The notes below the pieces were generated by a model. That model saw only the letters and a list, made by a program, of their open reading frames with translations. It was not told the origin of the DNA and ran no database searches. The position numbers and the translations under genes were made by a program. 59,944 bases of DNA from an uncultured Bacteroidales bacterium (GTDB lineage Bacteria > Bacteroidota > Bacteroidia > Bacteroidales > Muribaculaceae): the NCBI GenBank assembly GCA_947175245.1, contig CAMWLW010000006.1, positions 1 to 59,944 of the forward strand, given 5' to 3'. Positions 24,216-33,476 of this stretch are shown piece after piece (positions within the stretch are counted from its first letter, which is position 1; each line of letters opens with the position of its first letter).

Positions 24216-26777
24216 ATGAAATTTGACTTCAGACGCATCATCAGCAACCCACAGGTGTGGGGCTCGCTCGTGGCCATCGCCGTGATGGCCGTTATCTCGC
24301 TGGCATTCTTCTACCCCGACTCGATCGAGGGCAACACCCTGCAGCAGCACGATGTGCAGCAGGGCATAGCCAACGGCGAGGAGGCCCGTGCCTTCCACGA
24401 GGCCACAGGCGAGACGACACGATGGACCAACTCGCTGTTCGGCGGCATGCCCACGTTCCAGATAGCCCCTTCCTACCCGAGCAACTCGCTGTTTGAGTGG
24501 ATAGGCAAGGCCTACTCGCTGTGGCTCCCGTCGACATCAGGGCTCATGATGATGATGATGATGGGCATGTACTGGCTGCTCATGGCCCTGCGCCGCCGCT
24601 GGTACTACGCTCTCATCGGTGCCATTGCCTGGGGCCTGTCGAGCTACTTCGTCATCATCATCGGCGCCGGTCACATCTGGAAGTTCATCACGCTGGCCTA
24701 TGTGCCGCCGACGCTTGCCGGCGTCATACTCGCCTACCGCCGTCACCCGCTCGCGGGTGGCGCCATAACGGCCGTGGCCATGATGATGCAGATAGCCGCC
24801 AACCATATCCAGATGACCTACTACTTCGGGTTCATGATCGTCATTCTGGCCGTGGCCTACCTCGTGAGCGCCCTGCGCCACAAGGAGGGGATAGCCGCGT
24901 GGCTCAAAGGCAGCGCGTCGCTCGTGGTGGCGGCCGCCCTGGCCGTGGCTGCCAACGCGCCGTCGCTCTACAACACCTACCGCTACACGGCCGAGACCAT
25001 ACGCGGCGGCCACTCGGAGCTCACCGACCCGCGCGCGGCTGCCGCTGCCACCGACGGCGGCCTTGACCGCGACTACATCACACAGTACAGCTATGGCCGC
25101 TCGGAGACTTTCTCGCTGCTCATACCCGACGTGAAGGGCGGCGCGAGCGCCAAGCCCGTGGCCGGCAAGATGCAGATGATGTCGCTGGCCGACATCGACG
25201 GCGCCCGGGAGGCAATAGCCAAGAGCGGCCTGCAACCCCACGAGCAGCAGTACATCTCGCAGTTCGCCTCACAGTATTTCGGCGAGCCCGAGGGCACCAA
25301 CGGCCCTGTCTATGTGGGCGCCGTGATATGCGCGCTGTTCATTCTGGGTCTCGTCGTGGTGCGCGGCCCCCTGAAGTGGGCCATGCTCGCCGCCACCCTC
25401 CTGTCGATAGCCCTCGCGTGGGGCCGCAATTTCATGTCGCTGACCGACCTGTTCATCGATATCGTCCCGATGTACAACAAGTTCCGCACTCCCGAGTCGA
25501 TTCTCGTGGTGGCCCAGCTCGCGATGCCTCTGCTGGGCATCATGGGCCTGCAGAAGGTGCTCACGGCCGATGTCGCCGACCGTCGCCGCTACATGAAAAC
25601 GGTGGTGGGGTGCTTTGGCGGCGTGGCGTTCGTCTGCCTGCTGGGCTGGATATTCCCCGGCATCTTCGGCAGCGCCATCAGCCAGGGCGACCGCGACATA
25701 GCCGTGATGATAAGCGAGAGCCTGCAGCAGCAGGGCTATGGCGCCGATGTGGTCAATGCCTACTCGATTGCCAATCCGCGCATAGCCGCCGTCGTCACCG
25801 AGCTGCGTCACTCGATGGTGAGCGCCGACTCGGGCCGCAGCCTGCTGCTGATACTGCTGGCCGGCAGTGCCATCATGTGGGGCATAGCTATGGGCCGCGA
25901 CAAGATTGCCGCCGCGGCGGTGGGCGTCCTGGTGTTGTTCGACCTGTATGACGTCGACAAGCGCTATGTCAGCCACGAGAGCTTCACCGAGCCGGCTCCG
26001 GCTACCGAGCGAGTGGCCATGACTCAGGCCGACCGCGTCATTCTCGAAGACCGTGGCTACTATCGCGTCATGCCTATGGGGGCGCTGTTCCAGTCGGCCG
26101 ACCCGAGCTACTACCACAAGTCGCTCGGCGGCTATCACGCTGCCAAGCTCACACGCTATCAGGACATGCTCGAGCGTCACCTGCTGCCGGCCGCGTCGGG
26201 CAACTTTGACGAGGCCAATCTCAATGTCATCAACATGCTCAACGGCAAGTACATAATCGACCCTCAGGGCCGTGTCATTCCCAACGAGGCCGCCCTGGGC
26301 AACGCCTGGCTTGTGGACACGCTCACCGTGGTCGACGGTGCCGACGCCGAGATGGCCGCCCTCGACCATATAGACCCGGCCACCACGGCCGTGACCGACC
26401 GCCGCTTTACCGACATACTGGGCACCTCGGCTCCCGCCGTCGCCCCGGGCGACACGATCGCGCTCACCGACTATGCCCCCAACGAGCTGACCTACAGCTT
26501 TAACACCGCGGGCGGAGCGCTGGCCGTGTTCTCGGAGGTCTACTTCCCGTGGGGCTGGCGCGCGACGCTCGATAACGGCGACGAGCTGCCCATAGGCCGC
26601 GTCGACTACCTGCTGCGCGCCATCAGGCTGCCCGAGGGCGAGCACACGCTCACGATGACGTTTGACCCCCGCTCGCTCCACGTCACCGGCAATATCGCCG
26701 TCGTGGCCATCATCCTAATATACCTTTGGGTCATCGCCGCGCTGGGCGCCGCGGCCCGCAAGGAGGGGTGGATATGA
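24216..26777 (+). CDS. YfhO-family multi-spanning membrane protein
   Basis: The 853-aa protein has about a dozen hydrophobic segments between residues 15 and 580, interrupted by a periplasmic-type loop, and a soluble beta-rich C-terminal part with VFSEVYFPWGWRATLDNG, which is typical of the YfhO family (PF09586), followed by a last membrane helix. YfhO proteins resemble GT-C glycosyltransferases and are implicated in glycosylating cell-wall polymers in Firmicutes; the substrate in Bacteroidetes is unknown. N-terminal markers include NTLQQHDVQQG and TNSLFGGMPTFQI. It overlaps the next gene by 3 bp. Confidence 0.85.
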   Translation: MKFDFRRIISNPQVWGSLVAIAVMAVISLAFFYPDSIEGNTLQQHDVQQGIANGEEARAFHEATGETTRWTNSLFGGMPTFQIAPSYPSNSLFEWIGKAYSLWLPSTSGLMMMMMMGMYWLLMALRRRWYYALIGAIAWGLSSYFVIIIGAGHIWKFITLAYVPPTLAGVILAYRRHPLAGGAITAVAMMMQIAANHIQMTYYFGFMIVILAVAYLVSALRHKEGIAAWLKGSASLVVAAALAVAANAPSLYNTYRYTAETIRGGHSELTDPRAAAAATDGGLDRDYITQYSYGRSETFSLLIPDVKGGASAKPVAGKMQMMSLADIDGAREAIAKSGLQPHEQQYISQFASQYFGEPEGTNGPVYVGAVICALFILGLVVVRGPLKWAMLAATLLSIALAWGRNFMSLTDLFIDIVPMYNKFRTPESILVVAQLAMPLLGIMGLQKVLTADVADRRRYMKTVVGCFGGVAFVCLLGWIFPGIFGSAISQGDRDIAVMISESLQQQGYGADVVNAYSIANPRIAAVVTELRHSMVSADSGRSLLLILLAGSAIMWGIAMGRDKIAAAAVGVLVLFDLYDVDKRYVSHESFTEPAPATERVAMTQADRVILEDRGYYRVMPMGALFQSADPSYYHKSLGGYHAAKLTRYQDMLERHLLPAASGNFDEANLNVINMLNGKYIIDPQGRVIPNEAALGNAWLVDTLTVVDGADAEMAALDHIDPATTAVTDRRFTDILGTSAPAVAPGDTIALTDYAPNELTYSFNTAGGALAVFSEVYFPWGWRATLDNGDELPIGRVDYLLRAIRLPEGEHTLTMTFDPRSLHVTGNIAVVAIILIYLWVIAALGAAARKEGWI

Positions 26778-27298
26778 GCCGGTCGTGGCTTAAAGTTCCC
26801 GCCCGCTGGCGCCGCAGCCGCGGGTTCGGCATCCACTCGCCGTTTGCCTACGACCTGATAGTCAACACGCTGAGAGAGCGACGGTGTCGCTACTACCTGT
26901 ATGCCGGTATCGAGTCGCAGTATAAGGCCGACAGCAAGATACTGAAACTGATACTGAGGCTCGTGAGCCGCCTGCGCCCGGCGTCGGTCAGTGCCGTCGG
27001 TTCGCTTGCCGACGTCGTGACCGCCATTGCGCGCCATGCCGACAGCGCGGTCATCACCGACAGCCCCGGGTGCCCCGACATGCTCGTCGTCACCCCCGGT
27101 GCCGCCGACCCGTCGATGCCGTCACTTGTCGGTGAGACCCTGGCGGCAGGAGGTACGGTAATCCTGACCGACCGCCGCCTGTATGCTGACCTCTCGGCGA
27201 TTGCACTCGGGCAGTCGATGACGTTCAGTAACGGCAGGGTGCTCATCGCCGCCGGCCGCCGCGACCTGCCCCGCCAGCACTTCGACCTATACTTCTGA
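26774..27298 (+). CDS. Eroded methyltransferase-like protein
   Basis: The 174-aa product has the opening RSRGFGIHSPFAYDLI and the ending RRDLPRQHFDLYF, both typical (from memory) of a Bacteroidetes class I methyltransferase family of about 240-260 aa. The middle is shortened and the glycine-rich SAM-binding loop is not recognisable (SVSAVGSLADVV stands there instead). It is open and in frame, so it is either a non-catalytic derivative or a decaying gene. It begins within the yfhO stop (ATGA) and ends 8 bp before xerD. Confidence 0.65.
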   Translation: MSRSWLKVPARWRRSRGFGIHSPFAYDLIVNTLRERRCRYYLYAGIESQYKADSKILKLILRLVSRLRPASVSAVGSLADVVTAIARHADSAVITDSPGCPDMLVVTPGAADPSMPSLVGETLAAGGTVILTDRRLYADLSAIALGQSMTFSNGRVLIAAGRRDLPRQHFDLYF

Positions 27299-27306
27299 CC
27301 CTCACG

Positions 27307-28218
27307 ATGCGACCCGTTCACGATATACTGAAACTTCAGCGCGAGTTTGCCGCCCATCTCGTGCTCGAACGCGGCCTTAGCGACAACACCCGCGAGGCTT
27401 ATCTCAACGACGTCAACAAATTCCTGAACTGGCTGCCCGGACGTGGCAAGCTGCTGAGGCATGTCGAGCTGACCGACCTCACCGAGTTCATGGCCGGACT
27501 GCACGACCTTGGCATCGCGCCCCGTTCACAGGCCCGTATCGTGTCGGGGCTGAGGTCATTTTTCAGGTTTATGAGGCTCGAGGGGTACATTGAGAAAGAC
27601 CCCACCGAGCTGCTCGAAGCGCCACTGACGGGACTGCACCTGCCCGAGGTGCTCACCGTCGAGGAAATCGACGCCATGATCGACTCCATCGACCCCGACA
27701 GCGAAGAGGCCGTGCGCAACCGCACGATAATCGAGGTGCTCTATGGCTGCGGACTGCGCGTCAGCGAGCTGTGTGACCTCGAGATAGGCCGCCTGTTCCT
27801 CAACGACGGCTACATCGTGGTGCGCGGCAAGGGCAGCAAGGAGCGCCTTGTGCCGTTGGCCGAGGTCACCGCCCGCGCCATCGCCGACTACCTCGAGGTG
27901 CGCGACACCATCCCGGCCAAAACCGGCGAGGAGCACATACTCTTTGTCAGCGCCCGCCGTGGCACACGCCTGTGCCGCAGCATGGTATTCCGCATCGTCC
28001 GGCAGCTCGCCGAGCGCGCCGGCATCAGGCGCACCATCTCGCCCCACACCCTGCGCCACTCATTCGCCACCCACCTGCTCGAAGGCGGGGCCAACCTGCG
28101 CGCCATCCAGCAGATGTTGGGCCACGAATCCATCGCCGCCACCGAAATCTACCTCCACCTCGACCGCACCCACCTCCGCACCGAAATCCTCACCTTCCAC
28201 CCCCGCAACCACCCCTAA
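27307..28218 (+). CDS. xerD: Site-specific tyrosine recombinase XerD
   Basis: The 303-aa protein resolves chromosome dimers at dif together with XerC. The N-terminal SAM-like domain spans about residues 5-95 and the catalytic domain holds R151 (GCGLRVSEL), K175 (GKGSKER), H247 and R250 (PHTLRHSFATHLLEGG), H273 (LGHESIAATEIY) and nucleophile Y282. Length and lack of extra domains fit XerD rather than a phage integrase. It lies 8 bp after the preceding gene. Confidence 0.93.
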   Translation: MRPVHDILKLQREFAAHLVLERGLSDNTREAYLNDVNKFLNWLPGRGKLLRHVELTDLTEFMAGLHDLGIAPRSQARIVSGLRSFFRFMRLEGYIEKDPTELLEAPLTGLHLPEVLTVEEIDAMIDSIDPDSEEAVRNRTIIEVLYGCGLRVSELCDLEIGRLFLNDGYIVVRGKGSKERLVPLAEVTARAIADYLEVRDTIPAKTGEEHILFVSARRGTRLCRSMVFRIVRQLAERAGIRRTISPHTLRHSFATHLLEGGANLRAIQQMLGHESIAATEIYLHLDRTHLRTEILTFHPRNHP

Positions 28219-28235
28219 AATCCGTGAATTTTGAT

Positions 28236-28243
28236 TAACTTTG
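28236..28243 (+). promoter_or_regulatory. Candidate -7 element upstream of the 28268 gene
   Basis: TAACTTTG fits the -7 consensus, but no TTTG is found 19-21 bp upstream. It lies 24 bp before the ATG at 28268 and argues against starting at 28241. Confidence 0.5.
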
Positions 28244-28267
28244 CAGATTTATCAAAACTTAAAAAGG

Positions 28268-28861
28268 ATGAATCAGAATGAAATTTTGGAGCGGGCGGCG
28301 GTCGGTGAGGCGGCGGCCCGCAAGGTGCTTGAAAAGTCCCGGATTGCTGATGCGTGGCAGGCGGCGGGGTGCAGGGTCAGCCTGGTGGGCTCGCTGCGCA
28401 TGGGGTTGCTGGCCTCGCACCGCGACATTGACCTGCATGTGTATTCAAAGGGTGTCACGACCGAGGGCAGCTTCGCGATCGTGGCCGGTATTGCCGGGAA
28501 CCCCGATGTGGTCGAAATCAAATGTATCAACGGCCTTCACACCGACGAGCATTGCATTGCGTGGCACCTGTCATATCGCGCCGATGACGGGGAGATATGG
28601 CAGATTGACGTCATCCACATCGAGGAGGGCACGGAGTTTGACGGCTACTTCGAGCAGATGGCCGACCGTATAAAGGAGGTGATGACGCCCGAGCAGCGTG
28701 AGACCATACTAAGGTTGAAGTTCGGGACTCCGGCGGGATGTGATTTTCATGGAGTCGAATACTACGAGGCCGTCATAGCCGACGGGGTCACGACTCTCGA
28801 CGAGCTCGGGTCGTGGGTGGCAGCCCACCGCCTGAAGCCCCAATACTACTGGCTCCCGTAA
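28268..28861 (+). CDS. Nucleotidyltransferase-fold protein
   Basis: The 197-aa product carries a pol-beta-type nucleotidyltransferase signature: GSLRMGLLASHRDIDLHVY (about residues 42-60), with Asp residues in DIDL, and a possible third acidic residue in WQIDVIHIEE. Substrate unknown; toxins, tRNA-modifying and nucleotide-transferring enzymes share this fold. An AAGGATG context gives a Shine-Dalgarno-like AAGG unusually close to the ATG. It is the last plus-strand gene before the convergent polysaccharide locus. Confidence 0.72.
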   Translation: MNQNEILERAAVGEAAARKVLEKSRIADAWQAAGCRVSLVGSLRMGLLASHRDIDLHVYSKGVTTEGSFAIVAGIAGNPDVVEIKCINGLHTDEHCIAWHLSYRADDGEIWQIDVIHIEEGTEFDGYFEQMADRIKEVMTPEQRETILRLKFGTPAGCDFHGVEYYEAVIADGVTTLDELGSWVAAHRLKPQYYWLP

Positions 28862-28879
28862 AACCGGCAATAAAAACAA

Positions 28880-28915
28880 CATCGGCTGTAACCGTCTGAG
28901 AGGCTACAGCCGATG
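28880..28915 (-). terminator. Terminator at the end of the polysaccharide locus
   Basis: An 11-bp stem CATCGGCTGTA/TACAGCCGATG with a 14-nt loop. Read on the minus strand it is followed by TTGTTTTTA, a proper U-run, so it ends the leftward locus; it may also stop the rightward 28268 gene. Confidence 0.8.
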
Positions 28916-28944
28916 CTGTGAATGGTTTCAGTTGATTATCTGCC

Positions 28945-30204
28945 TTATAGAATAGCTGATTTTATGGCGTCGACGATGTAACGGACGTGGTCGTCGGTGA
29001 CCCAGGGGCCGGCGGGGAGGCAAATGCCGGTGGCAAAGAGGGCTTCGCTGACGCCGTTGGTGTAGGCGGGGGCGTTGCGGTAGACGGGCTGCCGGTGCAT
29101 AGGCTTCCACAAGGGACGTGACTCGACGTTGGCGGCATCGAGGGCCATGCGCAGTGCCTCGACGTTGTCGTTGGGCTGGCAGTCGGTAACGGCAGTGGCG
29201 GTTGCGTGTGTAACGCCGGCTGCACCGCCTACGGCACCGGTTATCACCTGTTTGTAGGCGTTCTCCTGGCCTTTGATTCGCAGGTCGGGGTCGAGGGTGG
29301 CGGTGCAGAGCCAGTAGTTGGAGTCGTACTCGGGGCCGGGATTGCAGTGCATCGTGATGCCCTTGACGTCCTTGAGCAGCTCTTCATAGAGGGCCTGGAC
29401 ATGCTTGTGGTGGGCTATGTGTTCGTCGACGATGGTCATCTGACCGCGGCCTATGCCGGCGCAGATGTTGGACATGCGGTAGTTGTAGCCGATGGCCTCG
29501 TGCTGATAATAGGGATAGCTCTCGCGGGCCTGGGTGGCGTACCAGAGTATCTCACGGGCCTTGTCGGCATCGGGGCAGACGAGTGCGCCGCCGCCCGATG
29601 TGGTGATCATCTTATTGCCGTTGAATGACAGCACACCGTACTCGCCGAATGTGCCGAGTGCCTGACCGTTGAAGTTGGAGCCGAAGCCCTCGGCGCCGTC
29701 CTCGATGACAGGTATTCCGTAACGGTCGGCAATCTCCATGATGCGGTCTATGCGGTAGGGCATGCCGTAGAGGGCTACGGGAATGATGGCCTTGGGTTTG
29801 CGCCCGGTCTTGGCGATACGGTCCTTGATGGCTTCCTCGAGCAGGTCGGGGTCCATGTTCCATGAATCCTTTTCGGAGTCGATGAACACGGGGGTGGCAC
29901 CGAGATAGGTGATGGGGTGGCTCGAGGCGCAGAATGTGAATGACTGTACCAGCACCTCGTCGCCGGCCTTCACACCGCACGCGATGAGGGCGAGATGCAC
30001 GGCAGCCGTACCGGCACTCAGGGCCACGACCCGCTTATGAAGCGGCTCGGCCCCCTCGCGACGGTTGACAAAATCCTCAAGATCCTTTTCAAAGCCATTG
30101 ACATTGGGCCCCAGAGGCACGACCCAGTTCTGGTCAAACGCCTCCTTTATAAAATCCATCTCCCTGCCGCTCATATGCGCCAGGCATAGCAATATCCGTT
30201 CCAT
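28945..30204 (-). CDS. DegT/DnrJ/EryC1/StrS sugar aminotransferase
   Basis: A PLP-dependent aminotransferase that adds an amino group to a nucleotide-linked keto sugar. The 419-aa product opens with LAHMSGREMDFIKEAFDQNWVVPLGPNV, characteristic of the family, has SAGTAAVHLALIACGVKAGDEV and a SFNGNKMITTSGGGAL region with the PLP Lys (NGNKMIT). It is more GC-rich than the upstream genes of the locus, so it may be an older, conserved end of the operon. It probably makes an amino sugar for the glycan. Last gene before the terminator. Confidence 0.92.
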   Translation of the reverse strand: MERILLCLAHMSGREMDFIKEAFDQNWVVPLGPNVNGFEKDLEDFVNRREGAEPLHKRVVALSAGTAAVHLALIACGVKAGDEVLVQSFTFCASSHPITYLGATPVFIDSEKDSWNMDPDLLEEAIKDRIAKTGRKPKAIIPVALYGMPYRIDRIMEIADRYGIPVIEDGAEGFGSNFNGQALGTFGEYGVLSFNGNKMITTSGGGALVCPDADKAREILWYATQARESYPYYQHEAIGYNYRMSNICAGIGRGQMTIVDEHIAHHKHVQALYEELLKDVKGITMHCNPGPEYDSNYWLCTATLDPDLRIKGQENAYKQVITGAVGGAAGVTHATATAVTDCQPNDNVEALRMALDAANVESRPLWKPMHRQPVYRNAPAYTNGVSEALFATGICLPAGPWVTDDHVRYIVDAIKSAIL

Positions 30205-30210
30205 ATTCTA

Positions 30211-31215
30211 TTATTTTATATTTACAAGATAATCACATTTAGCATACGTCTCACCAAATCGGGGCTGAAGTATGCTGTCATCAATATCATTTCCTTTCAG
30301 CCATTCAATGATAGCTCCAGGGAAATTGACGCCAGCCTCGTAACTAAATGGAAAGCCGCCTCCGAAACGTGGGTTTAATTCCAATACATAATACTTTCCG
30401 TCTTTTTCAAATACATCCACGTCCAGATTACCTATGTGATGAAGACTTTGACCGAGTTTTCGACCTATAGCCCTTAATTCAGGGCTATCGACTGTACAGG
30501 CTTTATCAGTCTCTCCTGCACGCATAGCAAGTTTCATTTTGACTGAAACCGCACGATTGTTACCATCAAGATCATTCATCACATCCAGCCCATATTCCTG
30601 ACCTTCTATCTTTTGCTGAATGAGAATATACTCATCTCCTTGAGATGCTGTGGCAAGTATAGATTTCTTGACCTTTTTAAGCAACATTGTATAAACTTCC
30701 TCTAATTCATCCATAGAGTTAACAAACTCTATTCCTATTGAGCCGGAGCCCCAGCGAGGCTTCAACACAAGTGGAAACTGTAGCGTGCCTGCTTCAAGAG
30801 CTTCCACGGCCTCCTTATAGTTTACATAAGTTGTAGGGGTATCAAGGCCATGACTTTCTACATATTTTGCTGTACGGTATTTATCAAAGCAGATATCAAT
30901 GACCTCAGGAGCCGATACAATGACTTTCACACCGATAGATTCAAATCGTTCGCGATTATCTGCCAAAATCGGCAGCTCAAGATCATTCAGGCATATAATG
31001 GCTTTAATATTATGACGACGGCAAATATCAATGGTTCGATCAATATAATCCACGGCATAGACAGCCGGCACCTGCTCTTTTATATCGGCCGCCGTAAGGG
31101 CCGGAGCCGTCAGCTGCATATCCGTGCCGACTATAAGACCATCATTACCAAGTTGTTCCTTGAAATATTTCAGCAAATATGTGCGACGGCCTGCACATGT
31201 GAAAAGTATATTCAT
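30211..31215 (-). CDS. ATP-grasp ligase
   Basis: The 334-aa protein belongs to the ATP-grasp type related to the carbamoyl-phosphate synthase large subunit: an N-terminal Rossmann-like part (MNILFTCAGRRTYLL), the ATP clamp LVLKPRWGSGSIGI (about residues 150-163) and the Mg-binding YVLELNPRFGGGFP (about 272-285). These enzymes join a carboxylate to an amine via acyl phosphate. In this locus it may attach an amino acid to a sugar (inference). It overlaps the LysA-like gene by one base (TAATG). Confidence 0.85.
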   Translation of the reverse strand: MNILFTCAGRRTYLLKYFKEQLGNDGLIVGTDMQLTAPALTAADIKEQVPAVYAVDYIDRTIDICRRHNIKAIICLNDLELPILADNRERFESIGVKVIVSAPEVIDICFDKYRTAKYVESHGLDTPTTYVNYKEAVEALEAGTLQFPLVLKPRWGSGSIGIEFVNSMDELEEVYTMLLKKVKKSILATASQGDEYILIQQKIEGQEYGLDVMNDLDGNNRAVSVKMKLAMRAGETDKACTVDSPELRAIGRKLGQSLHHIGNLDVDVFEKDGKYYVLELNPRFGGGFPFSYEAGVNFPGAIIEWLKGNDIDDSILQPRFGETYAKCDYLVNIK

Positions 31216-32444
31216 TATCTAAGACTATAAAGAGAGATTATATCATTAATGTTTTGACGTTTTCTCACTTCAAACACGTTTCCGTCCTTAATTTCTACTA
31301 TAGGGGAAATATAATTAATGAATGTGGGAGTAAGAGAGATTGTATATGACCCTACGCCATCAATTTTAACAAAATCACCATAATCAATTGAAGATGGAAC
31401 TTCAACATCTTTTAGAATAATATCTTTTTCCATGCAGGTAGATCCTACAAGATCAGCAATATATGTATCGTTACTTTTTTTATGTGTATAAAAAGTATGT
31501 GGAAGGTTATTGCTATGAAGAGTAGGCTTTACATCAAATACGGTTCCATCTGTTGTAATAAAATTCTTATCTGCAATATATTTTTTTTGAAATATCTTTG
31601 AAATATAGCTGAAGACATTTGCCGTTACAGAAACGCCGGGTTCGATTACTATAGACGGAGAAATGCGATTGAACCAATCGCTTGAACCGCATTCTCCAAG
31701 AATACAATCAGCGTAATCTTTATATTTGGGTTTCCCCTCGATATTTACACCGTCGGCAGCAGCTCCAAAGAATCCTCCGCCTACATTAAAGTACTGTATA
31801 TCATTCAATTTGAATTGGTCACATACATTAAGCATTTGTCTAACTATAATCCTGTAGTTTTCTACCGCACGATCAGATGATGATGTATGCCCATGAATAG
31901 ATACTATCTTTATATTATGAGAATTCAATATCGGAATTATCTCTTTTAACATTTGAGGGGTAAAGCCAAAACGTCCTACTCTAAGACCACACTGAACTTT
32001 AGACATACCATCTTCTCCTACAAGATCTATATTCAATCGTATTCCAATAGAAACCGATTTGTCGGGATTTAACTCTCTATACCGTATAATACTATCTACC
32101 TCATATTGAGAGTCAAGATTTATAATTGCATGGTCATCCAACGCCAATATCAAAGTATCTTCTTTTTTTATAGGGCCATTAAAGATAATTTTGTCAAAGC
32201 CAATTTTTTTAGCAAGAGCATATTCCATTTCTGAAACAACCTCGGCATAACAGCCGGCATCTTTTGCGATACTACATAATGCCGGAACATAATTGGTTTT
32301 GAAAGAATAACCCATAATCAGATTATATTTAGATCGAAAAGCCGATTTAAATGCATTTATATTCTTCAGATATTGGTCTCCGTTCATGATGTAAAACGGT
32401 GTACCAAATCTTTGTGATAAATTATCTATTTGACTTATGGTCAT
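31215..32444 (-). CDS. LysA-like fold-III PLP decarboxylase
   Basis: The 409-aa enzyme resembles diaminopimelate/ornithine decarboxylases. The PLP Lys is in GYSFKTNYVPAL (about residue 49), with HGHTSS, NVGGGFFG, IEPGVSV, and the second active-site loop LVGSTCMEKDI (Cys and Asp of the partner subunit). The genuine lysA is normally with housekeeping genes; location here argues for a role in making or modifying an amino-acid substituent of the polysaccharide. The next gene, an ATP-grasp, overlaps it by one base. Confidence 0.85.
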   Translation of the reverse strand: MTISQIDNLSQRFGTPFYIMNGDQYLKNINAFKSAFRSKYNLIMGYSFKTNYVPALCSIAKDAGCYAEVVSEMEYALAKKIGFDKIIFNGPIKKEDTLILALDDHAIINLDSQYEVDSIIRYRELNPDKSVSIGIRLNIDLVGEDGMSKVQCGLRVGRFGFTPQMLKEIIPILNSHNIKIVSIHGHTSSSDRAVENYRIIVRQMLNVCDQFKLNDIQYFNVGGGFFGAAADGVNIEGKPKYKDYADCILGECGSSDWFNRISPSIVIEPGVSVTANVFSYISKIFQKKYIADKNFITTDGTVFDVKPTLHSNNLPHTFYTHKKSNDTYIADLVGSTCMEKDIILKDVEVPSSIDYGDFVKIDGVGSYTISLTPTFINYISPIVEIKDGNVFEVRKRQNINDIISLYSLR

Positions 32445-32457
32445 AAAAATCTAAATA

Positions 32458-33465
32458 CTATTTTATATGGTCTTCTGAATCTATGGCACCCCACATCAAC
32501 TCTATCGGATTTGTCATTAACTCGTGCTTCATATCTTCACAAGCCATACGCCAAGTCCACTGAGGTTTCCAACCGAGAATCTCTTCGCTTTTTTTCCCGG
32601 ATAATAAAATTTGGGGGGTATCCGGCATCTCAGGTCTATAATTTTTAGGCGCTCCTTCTGACGCAAAAACTTCCATAATACCATCTACCATCTCATCTAA
32701 TGAATATGGTTTATATCCCGGGAGATTAAAAATTCCACATATATTTGTCTGTGCAGCTCTAACAACAGCAGCAGCGAAATCCTTGATATATAAGAGTTCT
32801 TTAAGACGTGTCGGATCTCCATATACATCAATGCCATTACCGTTAATACATCTACGTATCATGTAACGCCATGGCAACATTCTTTTTTCTCCATTTAAAT
32901 AATAATATGCATCTGGATGCCAACCGTACACCATAAAGTGACGAAAGACACACGGCTCGAAACCTGCTGCAATTTTCATGTGTTCAAGAATATCCGTCGC
33001 AGCTCTTTTGCATATTGCATAGACGGCATGATCATTGCCATTTTTAGGGAATGATCTTATCGCATCGTCGTCAATTGGATCGGTAGACCCCCAGTAATCG
33101 ACTACATCGCTTGGCGTTGTATTGAATATGATTCGTTTGGTACCATTTCCTTTCATCCAATTGCACAAATTAACTGTTCCGACAACAATACTTTGTACAT
33201 AGGGCATCATATTCATATCGGCATGAGCAGGCATAGTACCGGCCATATTAACTACCACATCAAAATATTCATTGGGTAATAAATCAAAACACTCGGTCTT
33301 TGAAATATCGAAACCTCCAATGAATTTTATATCTCTTGAAATAAAGAACCCTCCATCTGAGGACCTTCTACCAACGGCAATAACATCAAAACCAGCCTCT
33401 TTTAGTGCTAATGCGCTGTAACATCCAAGTTGCCCTGTAGCGCCAAAAACGATTGCTTTTTTCAT
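32458..33465 (-). CDS. NAD-dependent sugar epimerase/dehydratase
   Basis: An extended SDR of 335 aa with the NAD-binding loop GATGQLG (residues 8-14) near the N-terminus, a Thr/Ser in FNTTPSD, and a catalytic YAICK motif (VYAICKRAATDIL). Probably an epimerase or reductase for a nucleotide sugar of the repeat unit; the substrate is not clear. It lies 11 bp after the initiating sugar transferase gene. Confidence 0.88.
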   Translation of the reverse strand: MKKAIVFGATGQLGCYSALALKEAGFDVIAVGRRSSDGGFFISRDIKFIGGFDISKTECFDLLPNEYFDVVVNMAGTMPAHADMNMMPYVQSIVVGTVNLCNWMKGNGTKRIIFNTTPSDVVDYWGSTDPIDDDAIRSFPKNGNDHAVYAICKRAATDILEHMKIAAGFEPCVFRHFMVYGWHPDAYYYLNGEKRMLPWRYMIRRCINGNGIDVYGDPTRLKELLYIKDFAAAVVRAAQTNICGIFNLPGYKPYSLDEMVDGIMEVFASEGAPKNYRPEMPDTPQILLSGKKSEEILGWKPQWTWRMACEDMKHELMTNPIELMWGAIDSEDHIK

Positions 33466-33476
33466 GAGTGATACTA

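Noticed and set aside
28241-28267. Upstream start for the nucleotidyltransferase-fold gene (TTG at 28241)
   Set aside because: It overlaps the -7 box at 28236-28243.
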